Of a DNA stretch of 64,000 nt, positions 47,093 to 61,001 are shown piece after piece. Every line of letters starts with the position of its first letter. Position 1 is the first letter of the stretch. Source of the DNA: Tautonia sociabilis (GTDB taxonomy: Bacteria; Planctomycetota; Planctomycetia; Isosphaerales; Isosphaeraceae); contig NZ_RYZH01000005.1 of assembly GCF_003977685.1 (NCBI RefSeq), forward strand, positions 107,730 through 171,729, written 5' to 3'. The notes under the pieces were generated by a model. That model was given only the letters and a program-made list of their open reading frames with translations. It was not told the DNA's origin and made no database searches. A program made the position numbers and the translations under genes.

Positions 47093-49210
47093 TCATCGAC
47101 CGATTGAATCAAGCAGCTGGGCCCGCTGCCAGACCCGGCGCCGGTAGGACGGCTGAGGCGGTCCTTCGGGCAGGGCCCGGAAGACCTCGTCAACCAGGGC
47201 CAGCAGGCGCCCCCCGACAAGGAGGCGATCGTCTCGCTGCCGGATCGGCGCTCGGAATTCGACCCGAGGATGCTCATCCGTGTTCAGCAACGCTCCCGGA
47301 TCCGGGGCCGGCCAAGAACCGATCCGGAGCCGTCGCAGCGCCGTCGCGGAGCCGAGGTACACGTCGGAATCCTCCAGCGCCGCTCCGATCGCCGGCAGGA
47401 CCGCCTCGACCCGATCGTCCTCCACCGCGACCGGCCGATCCGACCCGACCAGCGCGACCATCCCCTTCTCCGCCTCCAGCGCCCCCCACCACAGCGAAGC
47501 GTGGGGGAAGACGCTCGCGAAGCTGTCCGAGATCATCATGAACTCCTCCCGGCCCAGCTGGTACAGCGGCAGCCACTGGCAGAACAGCCCCCCCTCGGCC
47601 AGTCGATCGCGGACCACCCGGTAGAAGTCGGTCGTGTACAGATACCCGGCCTTGCTCTCCCACGGAACAAACAGATCGGAGACGATCACGTCATAAGAAT
47701 CCCGAGAAGCGAGCAGGTCATGCCTCGCGTCGTCGACCCGGATCTCCACCTTCGGGTGGTCGAGCACGCCGAAGTTGGCGTCCTGGAACAGCCGGGCCGC
47801 CTCGACGACCTCCGGGATCAGCTCCACCACCCCGACGCGCTCCACCTCCGGCACCAGGACCGCCGGGCCAGCGGTCAGTCCGGTCCCCAGGCCGAGGAAC
47901 AGGACCTCCCGGGGGTCCGGGTGCAGCAGCAGCGGCAGGAGCCCCTGGCGGTACTCCCGGACGGTCGCCTCACCGGTCGAGCCGAGGCCGTAATGCAGGT
48001 CGTGCCTCAGGATCCGCACCCCCGGCCGGGCGTCGACCACCTCGGTTCGGCCGTACGGCCCCTCCCACGACGCGACGATCCGAATCCTCGGATCCGCGGG
48101 CAGCGTCCGAATCCGGGCGGGCACCTGCACCGTCGAGGCGATCCACCCCAGCAGCAGCAGTCCGGCGAAGAACCCTTCCGCCACCGACCTCCTCAACGCG
48201 ACCAGCAGCCCCAATCCCGCCAGGCCAAGTCCGCCGCTGGCGACCCCGAATGAGGCCCACAATCCAGCCGTCGGCAGCAGCACGAAGCTGGCGACCAGCG
48301 CTCCGACCGCCGCGGCGACCGCGTTGGCCGCCGAGAGCCAGCCAACCACACTCCCGCTGGCCTCCCCCTGCCGCTCTCCCCAGCGACCGCTCCCCGCCGC
48401 CTCCCAGCAGGCCGGCAGCGCCAGCCCGAGCAGGGCCACCGGAGGTGTCACCACCAGCGCCACCAGCCCGCCCGCGCCCAGCAGATACGTCCACCACGAC
48501 GAACCGCTGGAAAAGTATTCCAGGCCCGTCAGCACCGAAAACAACGCCACCGACCCCGCCACCCCCGCTGATCCCACAACCATCGACCAGGCGACAATGA
48601 GCCTCGGCTCCCACCGACTCCGCACGTTCGCGTAGACCGCCGAACCAATCGCCAGACCGCCGATGAACGAGGCCATCACCAGACCAAATGTATACGTGCT
48701 ATTATGAAAGGTCAGGGCGAACATCCTCGTGTAGAGGACCTGCAAGGCCAGCGTCCCGGCCCCCGAGACCGCCGCCATCGCCACCCAGGGCCTCAGGTCG
48801 GAGGGTGGAACCCCCTCGGACTGCCGCCGTCCCCTGACCGATCGGGGGACGGCGACCCGATCCGGCTCGTCCCAGGCCGGCATCGCGCCTCGGCGAGCCA
48901 TCGCCAGGGCGAGCAGGCCGCACCCGGCGGAGATCGACGCGGCCATAGTCCCGCTGCCCCTCACACCGACCTCCACCAGCAGCACGGCCGTTGCCGCGAC
49001 CACTCCCAGCAGGGCGCCGGCCGTGTTCAGGGCGTAGGCGCGGGCCACGTCGCCGGCGCGGGAAAGCCGACGCGGAGAGACCGCCTCGGCCATGAACGGC
49101 AAGGTCGCGCCGAGGGCGGCCGTCGCCGGCAACAGAATCAGCACGCAGGAGAACGCCCGCAGCGCCGTCCGAGCGAGGCCTGGACCGGGATCCAGCCAGC
49201 CGCCGGCCAT
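47093..49210 (-). CDS. Spermidine synthase-like membrane protein, C-terminal main part of a frameshifted gene
   Basis: About 705 residues from ATG 49210. It carries membrane helices (CVLILLPATAALGATLPFMAEAV and several later pairs) and a C-terminal spermidine-synthase fold with SAM-type motif EVLFLGLGTGLTAGPAV, ERVGVVELIPEVVEAA, and YDVIVSDLFVPW followed by YTTDFYRVVRDRLAEGGLFCQWLPLYQ. Fused MFS-like/spermidine synthase proteins are common in planctomycetes; real polyamine synthesis is unproven for them. The N-terminal helices are on a separate frame (49210-49548). The ATG overlaps the upstream TGA as TGATG, so reinitiation could still make this piece. The frame is open to 49264, but those residues are from the wrong frame of the upstream part. 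Confidence 0.85.
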   Translation of the reverse strand: MAGGWLDPGPGLARTALRAFSCVLILLPATAALGATLPFMAEAVSPRRLSRAGDVARAYALNTAGALLGVVAATAVLLVEVGVRGSGTMAASISAGCGLLALAMARRGAMPAWDEPDRVAVPRSVRGRRQSEGVPPSDLRPWVAMAAVSGAGTLALQVLYTRMFALTFHNSTYTFGLVMASFIGGLAIGSAVYANVRSRWEPRLIVAWSMVVGSAGVAGSVALFSVLTGLEYFSSGSSWWTYLLGAGGLVALVVTPPVALLGLALPACWEAAGSGRWGERQGEASGSVVGWLSAANAVAAAVGALVASFVLLPTAGLWASFGVASGGLGLAGLGLLVALRRSVAEGFFAGLLLLGWIASTVQVPARIRTLPADPRIRIVASWEGPYGRTEVVDARPGVRILRHDLHYGLGSTGEATVREYRQGLLPLLLHPDPREVLFLGLGTGLTAGPAVLVPEVERVGVVELIPEVVEAARLFQDANFGVLDHPKVEIRVDDARHDLLASRDSYDVIVSDLFVPWESKAGYLYTTDFYRVVRDRLAEGGLFCQWLPLYQLGREEFMMISDSFASVFPHASLWWGALEAEKGMVALVGSDRPVAVEDDRVEAVLPAIGAALEDSDVYLGSATALRRLRIGSWPAPDPGALLNTDEHPRVEFRAPIRQRDDRLLVGGRLLALVDEVFRALPEGPPQPSYRRRVWQRAQLLDSIGR

Positions 49211-49221
49211 CAGGCCATCAG
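49206..49221. repeat. 8-bp tandem duplication causing a frameshift
   Basis: GCCATCAG occurs twice in direct succession. On the coding (minus) strand it is CTGATGGC twice, which creates the TGA stop and the overlapping ATG. One copy would leave a single continuous frame. Confidence 0.9.
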
Positions 49222-49548
49222 GCCGCCGGACAGCTCGAGCAGGGTCGGCACCAGGGCGGCCCACGCGGCAACCAGCAGCTCGCAGGCGCCGTAGCCAACC
49301 AGCGGGCGAACCGCTCGGGTCAGCCGGGCCGCGACCGCGGAGCCGATGGCCAGCCCGGCGAAGTAGGCGGCAAGCACCACCCCGGCCGCCTGCACCGTTT
49401 GGCCCAGTCGCAGCCCGATCTGTCGCGACCAGGACACCTCATAAATCAGCGCCGCCGCCCCCGAGGCGAAGAACAGCCCAAAGGCCGCTCGCCTCGCCAG
49501 CGGAACCCTGACCACCCTGGGCCGCTCGAGTCGGTCGGGATCGGTCAT
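49210..49548 (-). pseudogene. N-terminal part of the frameshifted spermidine synthase-like gene
   Basis: 112 residues from ATG 49548: RRAAFGLFFASGAAALIYEVSW, the typical first helix of the family, then GVVLAAYFAGLAIGSAVAARL and a third helix, ending GGLMA-stop. Removing one copy of an 8-bp tandem duplication (GCCATCAG, 49206-49221) joins this frame exactly to the downstream one as GGLMAGGWLDP. The intact gene would be about 816 residues. The two pieces might act as separate subunits if both are translated. Confidence 0.85.
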
Positions 49549-49666
49549 CGCTCGCGGTTCGCCTCCGGCTCGTCTCGCCCAGCGGAAGGGCCACACGCCG
49601 CGTCGGATCGCGGAAACGACGATCCGGGAACGGGCCAGGCCCCTGGGCCGGGTGCGGGGTGGGATG

Positions 49667-50659
49667 TCAGTACTGGTCGGCGGAGACGACCTCCCGACCC
49701 TTGCGCGTCGCCAGCGCAAGGAAGACCTCCGGAGTGATCGAGTCCCGGATCAAGTGGACCGAACCATCGGCGTACAGGAAGTTCACCCCACCCGGGTGGC
49801 GGCTCCAGTAGTCCTCCGGGTGGGCTCGGGGGTGATTCGGAGTCCGGGGCGGATCCGCAACCCCAACCGTGCTGATCACCATCGAAAACGCAGGGTGCGG
49901 GAACGACTGAAACCTCGGGTCGCCCCCCTGACTCGGCGGTGTTTTGAAGTTGTAGCCATGAGGAGTCCGAGCCGTCCAAGTCACGGGGGAGAGATTGAAA
50001 CTCCGCTCGCCGACACAGAGCGTCTGGCTGGTCCCGTCCCGGATGTCGGCGATTCGGATGCGGCTGTTCAGGAAGAAGATGCCCTGGCCATCATCCGGAC
50101 CAATCTCGCCAATGCCGTTGCTGCCGATGTAGTTCCCGGTACTCACCTCGGTAATTGTCATCGTGTCCCCCTCGTCCCGCACCGGCACCAGTGCCACCTC
50201 GTCGTCCGACGGGCAGATGAACGACCTGACCCGACTCCGCCGAATCGTCTCGTTCTGCGGGAAGTCAACCGAAAGGTCGAAATTGATCGCATCATACAGC
50301 GGTCCCTGCTCCACCTGGTTGAGCACCATGCTCCCCCAGCCCCAGCCTGGCCATCCCGCCCAGGCGTCGTCCTGCTGGAAGCGATCCACCCCCAAATGGC
50401 CATGGTCGTGGTCGTCCTCCTCGAAGTAGGCAACCCAGCCAGGGGGAAACGCACCGTGGTTGTTCTCGTAGTTATGCAATGCGATGCCGATCTGCTTCAG
50501 ATTATTGATGCACTGCGCCTTGCGGGCCGCCTCGCGGGCCGCCTGCACGGCGGGCAACAGCAGGGCGATCAGCACGCCAATGATGGCGATGACCACCAGC
50601 AACTCGATCAGCGTGAAGCCGGGGCGACCCCCGGTCCTCGGGGCAGCGGGGAGACTCAT
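49667..50659 (-). CDS. DUF1559 domain protein with type IV prepilin-like N-terminus (copy 2)
   Basis: 330 residues from ATG 50659, with AGGAG about 9 bases upstream; the longer open frame is not coding. Prepilin signal [22 protein letters not shown], then [25 protein letters not shown], a His/Asp-rich loop ([14 protein letters not shown]), [28 protein letters not shown], and the C-terminal [17 protein letters not shown] (H-x9-DG) with SADQY end. It lies just upstream of the split spermidine-synthase-like gene on the same strand. The His/Asp cluster could bind metal. Function unknown beyond the pseudopilin-like class. Confidence 0.92.
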   Translation of the reverse strand: MSLPAAPRTGGRPGFTLIELLVVIAIIGVLIALLLPAVQAAREAARKAQCINNLKQIGIALHNYENNHGAFPPGWVAYFEEDDHDHGHLGVDRFQQDDAWAGWPGWGWGSMVLNQVEQGPLYDAINFDLSVDFPQNETIRRSRVRSFICPSDDEVALVPVRDEGDTMTITEVSTGNYIGSNGIGEIGPDDGQGIFFLNSRIRIADIRDGTSQTLCVGERSFNLSPVTWTARTPHGYNFKTPPSQGGDPRFQSFPHPAFSMVISTVGVADPPRTPNHPRAHPEDYWSRHPGGVNFLYADGSVHLIRDSITPEVFLALATRKGREVVSADQY

Positions 50660-50838
50660 CGGAAAACTCCTGGAGACGCGAGGAGGGACCAATCCGTCCT
50701 GAATTCCTGTCCAAGACGTCGTAGAATAGTCCTGCGACGGGGCGGTTTGCCGACCGCCCCGCCGCCCTCGCGCCACCTCTGCCTCACGGGCGCGGGGCCT
50801 CGGCGTAAGGGCGTTTGTGAGTGCCACCTCCCACGCCC

Positions 50839-51648
50839 TTACGCCGCCGTTTCCTCCTCGACCCGTCCGCGTGCCCGCCGGACGAGAACCGAGCCAAGCA
50901 CCCCAACGGCCCCCAGGCCCATCATCGCCAGGCTCGCCGGCTCGGGAACAACCGGCGAGGCCAGCGGTCCCACATTGAACCGGAAGGTCGCCGTGTCGCT
51001 GAGCGTCCCCAGGGTCCGGTGCGTGCCGGTGGCGGTGATCGTCAGGTCGTAGACCCCCTCCGTGGAGAAGCCGAAGTTATAGTGATCGTGCCCCCCGATG
51101 GAGCCGATCGTCAGCACATCGGTACCGTCGATCCCATCGATCGTGTCCCAGAAGACGGTCGTCCCCAGCCCGGTCTGAAACAGGGCGAACGCCCCGGGGC
51201 CGGAGAAGCCGGTCAGCGAAAACGAGAAGCTCGACCAGTCGCCGGAGGTGAGCTCCTCGGTCGCGATCCCAACAAACGGCAGCAGCGGGTTGTTGCTCTG
51301 GGGAAGAATCCAGACGGGGTCCCCCGCCGAAAGACCCAAAAACGGCAGCGCAACCGGCGCCGACAGTTTCGCATCGTCCGAGACGAGCACCGTGACCTCG
51401 GACGGGTCGTACTCATACGCCTCGTCGTCCAGGCCGGGCCCGAGCACCGCACCGTTGAGCACGGCGTTGGAGCCGAAGTGATAATGCAGGTGCAGCTCGT
51501 CGTTGTCCTCCAACGCGACACCGATGTCGGCGTGGCCGGCGGAGTAGATGTTCTCGAAGGCCGCCGACGCCGCGGGGCCGCCACGCAGCCCAAACGCCGC
51601 GATCGCGCCGATCGCCAGCGCCGTCTGAGTTCCGATCCGAAGACTCAT
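50839..51648 (-). CDS. Choice-of-anchor M domain protein with PEP-CTERM sorting signal
   Basis: 269 residues. Signal peptide ([21 protein letters not shown]), then a beta-rich domain beginning with [21 protein letters not shown] and holding [24 protein letters not shown] and [22 protein letters not shown], features of the choice-of-anchor M / TIGR03769-type surface domain. The C-terminus is a PEP-CTERM signal: VPEPASL, a hydrophobic helix and an Arg-rich end ([10 protein letters not shown]). PEP-CTERM proteins are processed by exosortase (EpsH-type) and delivered to the surface, often with exopolysaccharide. No exosortase gene is in the window. The paired His-rich motifs suggest metal binding (inference). 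Confidence 0.85.
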   Translation of the reverse strand: MSLRIGTQTALAIGAIAAFGLRGGPAASAAFENIYSAGHADIGVALEDNDELHLHYHFGSNAVLNGAVLGPGLDDEAYEYDPSEVTVLVSDDAKLSAPVALPFLGLSAGDPVWILPQSNNPLLPFVGIATEELTSGDWSSFSFSLTGFSGPGAFALFQTGLGTTVFWDTIDGIDGTDVLTIGSIGGHDHYNFGFSTEGVYDLTITATGTHRTLGTLSDTATFRFNVGPLASPVVPEPASLAMMGLGAVGVLGSVLVRRARGRVEEETAA

Positions 51649-51732
51649 CGTCGCAAAACTCCTGAAAGAACCGCGGAACGGTGCGGAAACCGGGGGCCCC
51701 TTGGCAGGCCCCAGCGCCTGGGAGTCGCCCGG

Positions 51733-52188
51733 CTAGCCGGCCGGACGCATCTCCTCGACGCTGGCGACCCATCCCCGGTCGGTGACGAGCTCGCGCGTCT
51801 GGTACTCGACGCCCTCACCCGTCCAGTGCGAGAAGCGGCAAGAGCCGCCCTTCGGCTGGCCCGCCTCAAAGCGGGGCAGCTTCGCCTCCAAGAGCCGCAG
51901 CAGAACAGCCCCCGGAAGTTCGTGGCCCTCCGGATCACCAGACATCCCCGAAAGGTCCAGAAGCCGGTCGGCCCCCGGAGCGTGGTAGATCCAGAGCGTG
52001 TAGGGCATGGGGTGGTCGTGTCGCTCGCAATACAACAGCTCGGCCCCGGTCGGCAGCCGGCGCGTCACCTCCTCCGGAGCAGGGGCCTCGGCGGGCCCCC
52101 CCTCCCCGGCGCCACAGCCAGTCGGAACGGCCGCGGCCAGCAACAACACCCACACCGCCCCCATCCGCTTAGAAACGGCTCGCATCAA
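51733..52188 (-). CDS. Hypothetical lipoprotein coupled to DUF1559 copy 3
   Basis: 151 residues with a lipoprotein signal peptide ([16 protein letters not shown], lipid Cys about 25). The mature domain is small and mixed alpha/beta ([32 protein letters not shown]) with no recognised family. The start codon lies 20 bases inside the end of DUF1559 copy 3, so the pair is translationally coupled. It is the second DUF1559-lipoprotein pair in this window. Confidence 0.75.
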   Translation of the reverse strand: MMRAVSKRMGAVWVLLLAAAVPTGCGAGEGGPAEAPAPEEVTRRLPTGAELLYCERHDHPMPYTLWIYHAPGADRLLDLSGMSGDPEGHELPGAVLLRLLEAKLPRFEAGQPKGGSCRFSHWTGEGVEYQTRELVTDRGWVASVEEMRPAG

Positions 52189-53296
52189 TCACCTCGCCGC
52201 CATTGCGCGAGCCAAGCGCCCACCAGACCGCATTGTCGACCGTCTCCTTGATGAACCGAACGCTCCCATCCCCCAGCAAAACGTTGATCCCTCCCGGATG
52301 CTCGCTGCTGGGGGTCACAATGATCTCGCCGGTCGACTCGCCACCGTAAAGATGACAATTGCGCTCGTTAATATTCATGACATGCATGTATGTCGACGCG
52401 GTGTGGCCCCACCCCGAGATCCAGGCTCGGCCGTGGTAGACCGTCCAGTTCGGGTCGGCAAGCGTCACCGAGCCGCAGTACTGTTGCCATCGCGCAAGCG
52501 TCCGAGACCGGCTGGCGTCCCCGGCGCAGTAGGATCGCGTCGGCTCGGGAGTTCTCAGCGTGCCGAGATAGTCCGAAGGGTCCTCGGCGCGGGTGATTAA
52601 CCGCTCGGCGACCGCGGCCGTCATGCTCAGGCCGTCTCTCACATCGCTCAGGTGCACCGCCGGAGTGTGCCAGTCCGTCGGCGCCACCGGATTGACCAGG
52701 CCGATGAGCCCGTTGTGCGTCGACCGCCCGCTCCCTGCGACGGTCGTGCCCGAGGCATACGGCACCCAGCCGACATTCCCGGCATAATTCTCCGGCGCCA
52801 GGTGAGCGGTGCCCATCGTCGTGGTCGTGACGAACTCGTCGGACGGGCAGAGAAAGGCCGAAATCGTGGTCGCGCCCGCCGTGGCATTCGGGTGCCTCGC
52901 CGAGAGCGTGGCGCTGTAAATGGCCAGCGCGCCTCCGCAGGAGTCGGCCATGCCGATGTCGAAATTGATGGCCGAGGCGGTCGCCTGCTGCTCCAGGAAG
53001 GGCAAGAGGCGGGCATGCCAGCTCACCAGACCGTTCTGACAGCCGCCGCCGGGAGCCGGACGAGCGGCGGTGGTGGTCATCGGAAAGCAGCCGAGGGCGG
53101 CCTCGTAGTTGTGCAGCGCCAGGCCAATCTGCTTGAGATTGTTGGTGCATTGAGCACGCCGGGCCGCCTCGCGGGCACTCTGCACCGCCGGCAGCAACAG
53201 GGCGATCAGCACGCCGATGATCGCGATGACCACGAGCAACTCGATCAGCGTGAAACCGTCCCGGCGATCAGCCCGGGAAGGAGAAAACCTCAGCAT
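52169..53296 (-). CDS. DUF1559 domain protein with type IV prepilin-like N-terminus (copy 3)
   Basis: 375 residues from ATG 53296; the open frame upstream is Arg/Pro-rich and not coding. Prepilin signal [45 protein letters not shown], then [36 protein letters not shown], and [17 protein letters not shown] (H-x9-DG) ending VIDASRF. Six or more Cys in the mature domain suggest disulfides. Its first 50 codons share a 127-bp identical stretch with copy 1 while the rest is unrelated at the DNA level. It is coupled to the lipoprotein gene downstream. Confidence 0.93.
   Translation of the reverse strand: MLRFSPSRADRRDGFTLIELLVVIAIIGVLIALLLPAVQSAREAARRAQCTNNLKQIGLALHNYEAALGCFPMTTTAARPAPGGGCQNGLVSWHARLLPFLEQQATASAINFDIGMADSCGGALAIYSATLSARHPNATAGATTISAFLCPSDEFVTTTTMGTAHLAPENYAGNVGWVPYASGTTVAGSGRSTHNGLIGLVNPVAPTDWHTPAVHLSDVRDGLSMTAAVAERLITRAEDPSDYLGTLRTPEPTRSYCAGDASRSRTLARWQQYCGSVTLADPNWTVYHGRAWISGWGHTASTYMHVMNINERNCHLYGGESTGEIIVTPSSEHPGGINVLLGDGSVRFIKETVDNAVWWALGSRNGGEVIDASRF
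53112..53238 (-). repeat. 127-bp repeat, copy B (5' part of DUF1559 copy 3)
   Basis: Identical to 46501-46627, same orientation, 6611 bases apart. DUF1559 copy 2, between them, encodes almost the same peptide here but its DNA is clearly diverged (for example tgcaatgcgatgccgat against tgcagcgccaggccaat). Confidence 0.9.
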
Positions 53297-53651
53297 CGTC
53301 GATGCTCCGGGGGAGTCGGATCGGGGTGGGCCGCGACCGGACGTTCGGGCGCGGCGGGGCACCCGGCGGAACGATGCGATGTTCGGGGCCGTCGGGTCGA
53401 TCGCCCGAGGCCGAAGGGGCGCCGTCGCCCGAGGGGCGAGGGGCCGGGCCGATCGAAACCGGGCGGGCCGCGCCCGAATCCGCCCGCCGTGCGACGGGAC
53501 GCACGGACCGAAGGGGCCGATCCGAGGGCGGAATGGCGTCCCGGGCCACGGCTCCGGGGAGCGAGCCGGCCGGTCGGCCGCGACGGCGCGCGGGGGCCGG
53601 CACGATCGCCTCACCCCGGCCGGGAGGCCTCGGGCACGGGCACCCGGCCGA
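53297..53651 (-). other. Intergenic region upstream of DUF1559 copy 3
   Basis: 355 bases with very high GC. Both-strand open frames are Arg/Pro/Gly-rich shadows. It probably holds the promoter of DUF1559 copy 3, but no clear -35/-10 pair is visible. Confidence 0.4.
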
Positions 53652-54029
53652 TCAGACGAGGATGGTGGGAGGGGCCCGGGTTCTGGGCCGGACGGAAACC
53701 GTCGCTCGCTCGGACGGTCGGGGGGAGGGCAGGGGAGAGAACCCAGGGCGTTCCTGGGCCCGAGGCGGATCGGCCAAGGTCCCCTGGTGATTCAGCGAGA
53801 ACTCGCAGGAGGGGCAGTCGCTGGCGCAGGACGACCGCACGGGGCCGCCGTCGTGGAGGCCGGCGACTTCCTCCGAGGCGCCGTCGTGGCCCGCGGAGCA
53901 GGAGGGGGCGCTCGGGCTCCCCGACTCCCGGCTCGGCACCCCATGCGAGTGGAGCCCCTGTGCGAGCACGACCGCGAGGCCGTACAGGCAGGAGAGCCAC
54001 CAGCGTTGTCGGGCCAGCCGATCGGTCAT
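53652..54029 (-). CDS. Small Cys/His-containing membrane or exported protein
   Basis: 125 residues from ATG 54029. A hydrophobic N-terminal helix ([21 protein letters not shown]) is followed by a low-complexity part with His and Cys, then [15 protein letters not shown], a small motif like those of short metal-handling or DUF2946-like proteins, and a Pro/Arg tail. The family is not firmly recognised. Between the clpB terminator hairpin and the DUF1559 cluster. It may be a real small protein; the tail looks non-globular. Confidence 0.5.
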   Translation of the reverse strand: MTDRLARQRWWLSCLYGLAVVLAQGLHSHGVPSRESGSPSAPSCSAGHDGASEEVAGLHDGGPVRSSCASDCPSCEFSLNHQGTLADPPRAQERPGFSPLPSPRPSERATVSVRPRTRAPPTILV

Positions 54030-54182
54030 GCCAGGGTCGGTTCCATCCGAGGGAACGCGGGAGGGAACAAGGGCCGAGCGCTTGCCGAATGTGAGTCAAT
54101 GGTGTGCCAACGCCTCGCTCCCTGTCAAGCGGGAATACCCTCGAAAACCGGAGGTTGAGAAACGAGGGCCGATGATCGAGAA

Positions 54183-54237
54183 CGGCCGCGGGCCGACGCC
54201 GGGAAGCCATCGGCTCCTTGGCGTCGGCCCGCGGCCG
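54183..54237 (-). terminator. Perfect 18-bp inverted repeat downstream of clpB
   Basis: Left arm 54183-54200 and right arm 54220-54237 are perfect reverse complements (18 of 18), with a 19-base loop that can form a smaller AGCC/GGCT hairpin. It begins 46 bases after the clpB stop on the minus strand. Its T-content afterwards is modest (TTCTCGATC). Strong candidate terminator or 3'-stabilising hairpin. Confidence 0.65.
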
Positions 54238-54282
54238 ATCGATCCCAACGTGATGTCGACGATGCTCAGCCCGGCGCCCGGC

Positions 54283-56943
<2,661 letters not shown>

Positions 56944-57076
56944 GATCCACTCCCCCTCTTCCGGCCGGCTCGGGACCACGATGCCCGGAGGCGGTCGGAC
57001 CGAATGTGTGTCGAATCGCTTGTCCGAGACAATACGACGGTGGCTCCCCCGTCGTTCGCCGGAATCCGCCCGGAAT

Positions 57077-57436
57077 TCAAGGAGATTCGCCCAGCAATGC
57101 GGGCGGCACCTCACGCGGCCACTCGAACGCCAGGCAGCGCTCCAGCGCCTCGGCCCAGGCCCGGTCCGGGTCGGGCCCGGCGGCCGGATCCATCGCGTGC
57201 CAGCCGCCGCCGGGCTGGCCGGTGTCCTTGCGCACGACCAAACTTGCCAGGTCCGGCAGCCCCGCCCGCCGGCACCGCGCCGAGAGCGGGATGAGCAGCT
57301 GTCGGTGCAGGTGCCTCCGGTTCAGCGGCGGCCCGGCCCGGCCGGCCAGCTCGGTGTAGGTCACCGTGCGCCCCATGCGGATCGCCTCCCGGAGGACGGG
57401 CCAGGCGCGTCGGATCAGGGTATCGAGGTCGGTCAT
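57077..57436 (-). CDS. Small conserved protein, paralogue of the gene at 58242-58655
   Basis: 119 residues with no membrane segment. The core [14 protein letters not shown] ... [35 protein letters not shown] has the same plan as the second small gene on the other side of the Uma2 gene (WVTYDDLCRRCG ... LRPLQAVCVEQGHPDLSALIIQKP). The TYxEL/TYDDL helix followed by a short domain suggests a winged-helix-like or nuclease-associated fold, but I do not recognise a named family. It lies between clpB and Uma2 on the same strand. Confidence 0.7.
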   Translation of the reverse strand: MTDLDTLIRRAWPVLREAIRMGRTVTYTELAGRAGPPLNRRHLHRQLLIPLSARCRRAGLPDLASLVVRKDTGQPGGGWHAMDPAAGPDPDRAWAEALERCLAFEWPREVPPALLGESP

Positions 57437-57460
57437 GTCCCGATCGCCTTGACGATCGAC

Positions 57461-57481
57461 CGATCGATCGATCGATCGATC
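57461..57481. repeat. CGAT tetranucleotide tandem repeat
   Basis: Five perfect CGAT units plus one base, within a wider ATCGATC-rich stretch (57453-57489) between the small gene start and the Uma2 stop. Intergenic and self-complementary. Confidence 0.8.
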
Positions 57482-57487
57482 AATCGA

Positions 57488-58183
57488 TCAGCCCGCGAGG
57501 ATCGCGTCGATCAGCCGATGCGACCCCGGCAGCGGCTCTCCCCAGAGCCACGACACGTCCAGCCAGAACCCGGGCACCGCGCCCGATTCCCAGCGGCCCG
57601 AGCCGAGCCGGATCGTCTCGTAATCGCCCAGCGCCAGGCGATGCACGATCAGGACCTTGTCCCGGTCGTCGACGTAGACGATCTCCGGGATCCGGGCCTC
57701 CCGGTACACCGCCGCCTTGCGGTCCAGGTCGTGCGAGCAGTTGCCGGGCGAGAGGACCTCGACCACGAGCACCGCCTCCCCCATCGCCAGGCCGCTCGGC
57801 GGCAGCGGCTCCGCCCCGGCGGGCGCAACGAAGACGTCCGGCTCCAGGTCGCGATCCGGGGCCACCCGCAGGACGGCCGGCCCGGTCAAGACCCGGCCCC
57901 GCTCACGCTCGTGGCAGAAGGCCGAGAGCAGCACGTACCAGAATCCGACCAGTTCCTGATGCCGGACGCTCACCGGGGAGGGCATGTAGACGGTCCCGTC
58001 GATGAACTCGCAGTAGCGGTCCTCGGGCGCCCGGAGGAAGAAGTCCCGCTCGGTCTGGCCCTCGATGGTCACCAGGGCGTCGGCCTCGATCGACGAGCGG
58101 TCGTACCGGGCCCCGGGGGGCGCCGGCTCGAGGTCGGGGAGCCGCTGCCGACGGACGGTCTCCAGATCGGCGGGGGATGCCAT
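57488..58183 (-). CDS. Uma2 family (DUF820) PD-(D/E)XK nuclease-like protein
   Basis: 231 residues from ATG 58183. The Uma2 core is complete: RYCEFIDGTVYMPSPVSVRHQ, the acidic pair in RDLEPDVFVAP and AVLVVEVLSPGNCSHDLDRKAAVYREARIPEIVYVD, where the EPD, VEVLSP Glu and DLDRK Lys form the PD-(D/E)XK-like active site. The family is greatly expanded in cyanobacteria and planctomycetes; its biological role is unknown. Here it sits between two related small genes, all on the minus strand. An extra 35-residue charged head precedes the domain. Confidence 0.88.
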   Translation of the reverse strand: MASPADLETVRRQRLPDLEPAPPGARYDRSSIEADALVTIEGQTERDFFLRAPEDRYCEFIDGTVYMPSPVSVRHQELVGFWYVLLSAFCHERERGRVLTGPAVLRVAPDRDLEPDVFVAPAGAEPLPPSGLAMGEAVLVVEVLSPGNCSHDLDRKAAVYREARIPEIVYVDDRDKVLIVHRLALGDYETIRLGSGRWESGAVPGFWLDVSWLWGEPLPGSHRLIDAILAG

Positions 58184-58241
58184 CTCCTCCTCCTGCTCGG
58201 TTCGACGCGACGGGATCAGGGCCGGCCCGGTTCGGCCCGGC

Positions 58242-58655
58242 TCAGAAGAACGGGTCGTCCGGCCAGCCGTCGTGGTCCCGGGCGGCTCGGTAGCGCTCGA
58301 ACCAGAAGCGGACGTCCTCCGACTCGGCCTCTCCCCGGGAGACGTAAATCTCCCACCAGGCGGCCGAGGGGCGGAGCAGCTCGCCGGAGTCTCCGCGGCG
58401 GGGCTTTTGGATGATCAGGGCGGAGAGGTCTGGGTGCCCTTGCTCGACGCAGACGGCCTGAAGGGGCCGGAGCCGGCGGGCAAAGACGGTGCGGGGAGAT
58501 TCCTTGATCTCCAGCTCGTCACCGCAGCGCCGACAGAGATCGTCGTAGGTGACCCAGTTACCCCGGCGGCCGGCGCGGGCGTCCTCGGACAGCTCCCGAG
58601 CGATCCGGACGAGCAACGAGTAAACCGGCCGAGCGTCGTCGAGGGACATCGCCAT
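58242..58655 (-). CDS. Small conserved protein, paralogue of the gene at 57077-57436
   Basis: 137 residues (ATG 58655; ATG 58649 also possible). N-terminal helix (ARPVYSLLVRIARELSEDAR), then WVTYDDLCRRCGDELE, LRPLQAVCVEQGHPDLSALIIQKP and a Trp/Arg-rich end (SAAWWEIYVSRGEAESEDVRFWFERYR). Similar in plan to the other small protein flanking Uma2. Function unknown. The end FF is preceded by an acidic WPDDP stretch. Confidence 0.7.
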   Translation of the reverse strand: MAMSLDDARPVYSLLVRIARELSEDARAGRRGNWVTYDDLCRRCGDELEIKESPRTVFARRLRPLQAVCVEQGHPDLSALIIQKPRRGDSGELLRPSAAWWEIYVSRGEAESEDVRFWFERYRAARDHDGWPDDPFF

Positions 58656-59066
58656 CCTCCCGGGAACCGGGGCGAAGGGGCCCGGCCCTCCGACTCGGAG
58701 GGTCCGGGCCGTTGGGCTGGGGGGCGATCGCGATCCGGGGCCTCGGCGATCGGTCGGGCCACGTGGACGGCCGAGGAGCGGGAGGGCCGGGATCGCGCCG
58801 AGGGGTCCGGAATCGGGCCCGCCGGTCGACGGCCAGGGCCTCGACCGGACCCCGGGCGACGCGATCGCCGCCCGGGCCGGCCGGGGCCTCCCCGGCGGGG
58901 ACCGGCCCCGGCTTCCCTCCCACTATCGCCGATCGGTCATCCCCCATCAACCGGCGCGGCCGGCCCATCGCCAGGGATGGCCGCCGACGGACCCGGCGGA
59001 CCGGGCCGCATCGGGCGGACGGGGCCCGGCCGATGCGGCCCGGGACGACCTCCCGGCGGCCGGGGG
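58656..59066 (-). other. Intergenic region downstream of dnaK, no gene seen
   Basis: 411 bases of very GC-rich sequence (many CGG/GGCC runs). Open frames here are compositional shadows. No hairpin stands out clearly as a dnaK terminator. Confidence 0.45.

Positions 59067-61001
<1,935 letters not shown>

Noticed and set aside
47093..49548. Programmed ribosomal frameshift in the spermidine-synthase-like gene
   Set aside because: No slippery heptamer or downstream pseudoknot is evident, and a simple 8-bp tandem duplication explains the shift.
53297..53614. N-terminal extension of DUF1559 copy 3
   Set aside because: The extra 106 residues are Arg/Pro/Ala-rich and precede the prepilin signal, which must be close to the N-terminus.
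57453..57489. CGAT-rich stretch as a replication origin or protein-binding array
   Set aside because: It is a short simple repeat without DnaA boxes or an AT-rich unwinding region.
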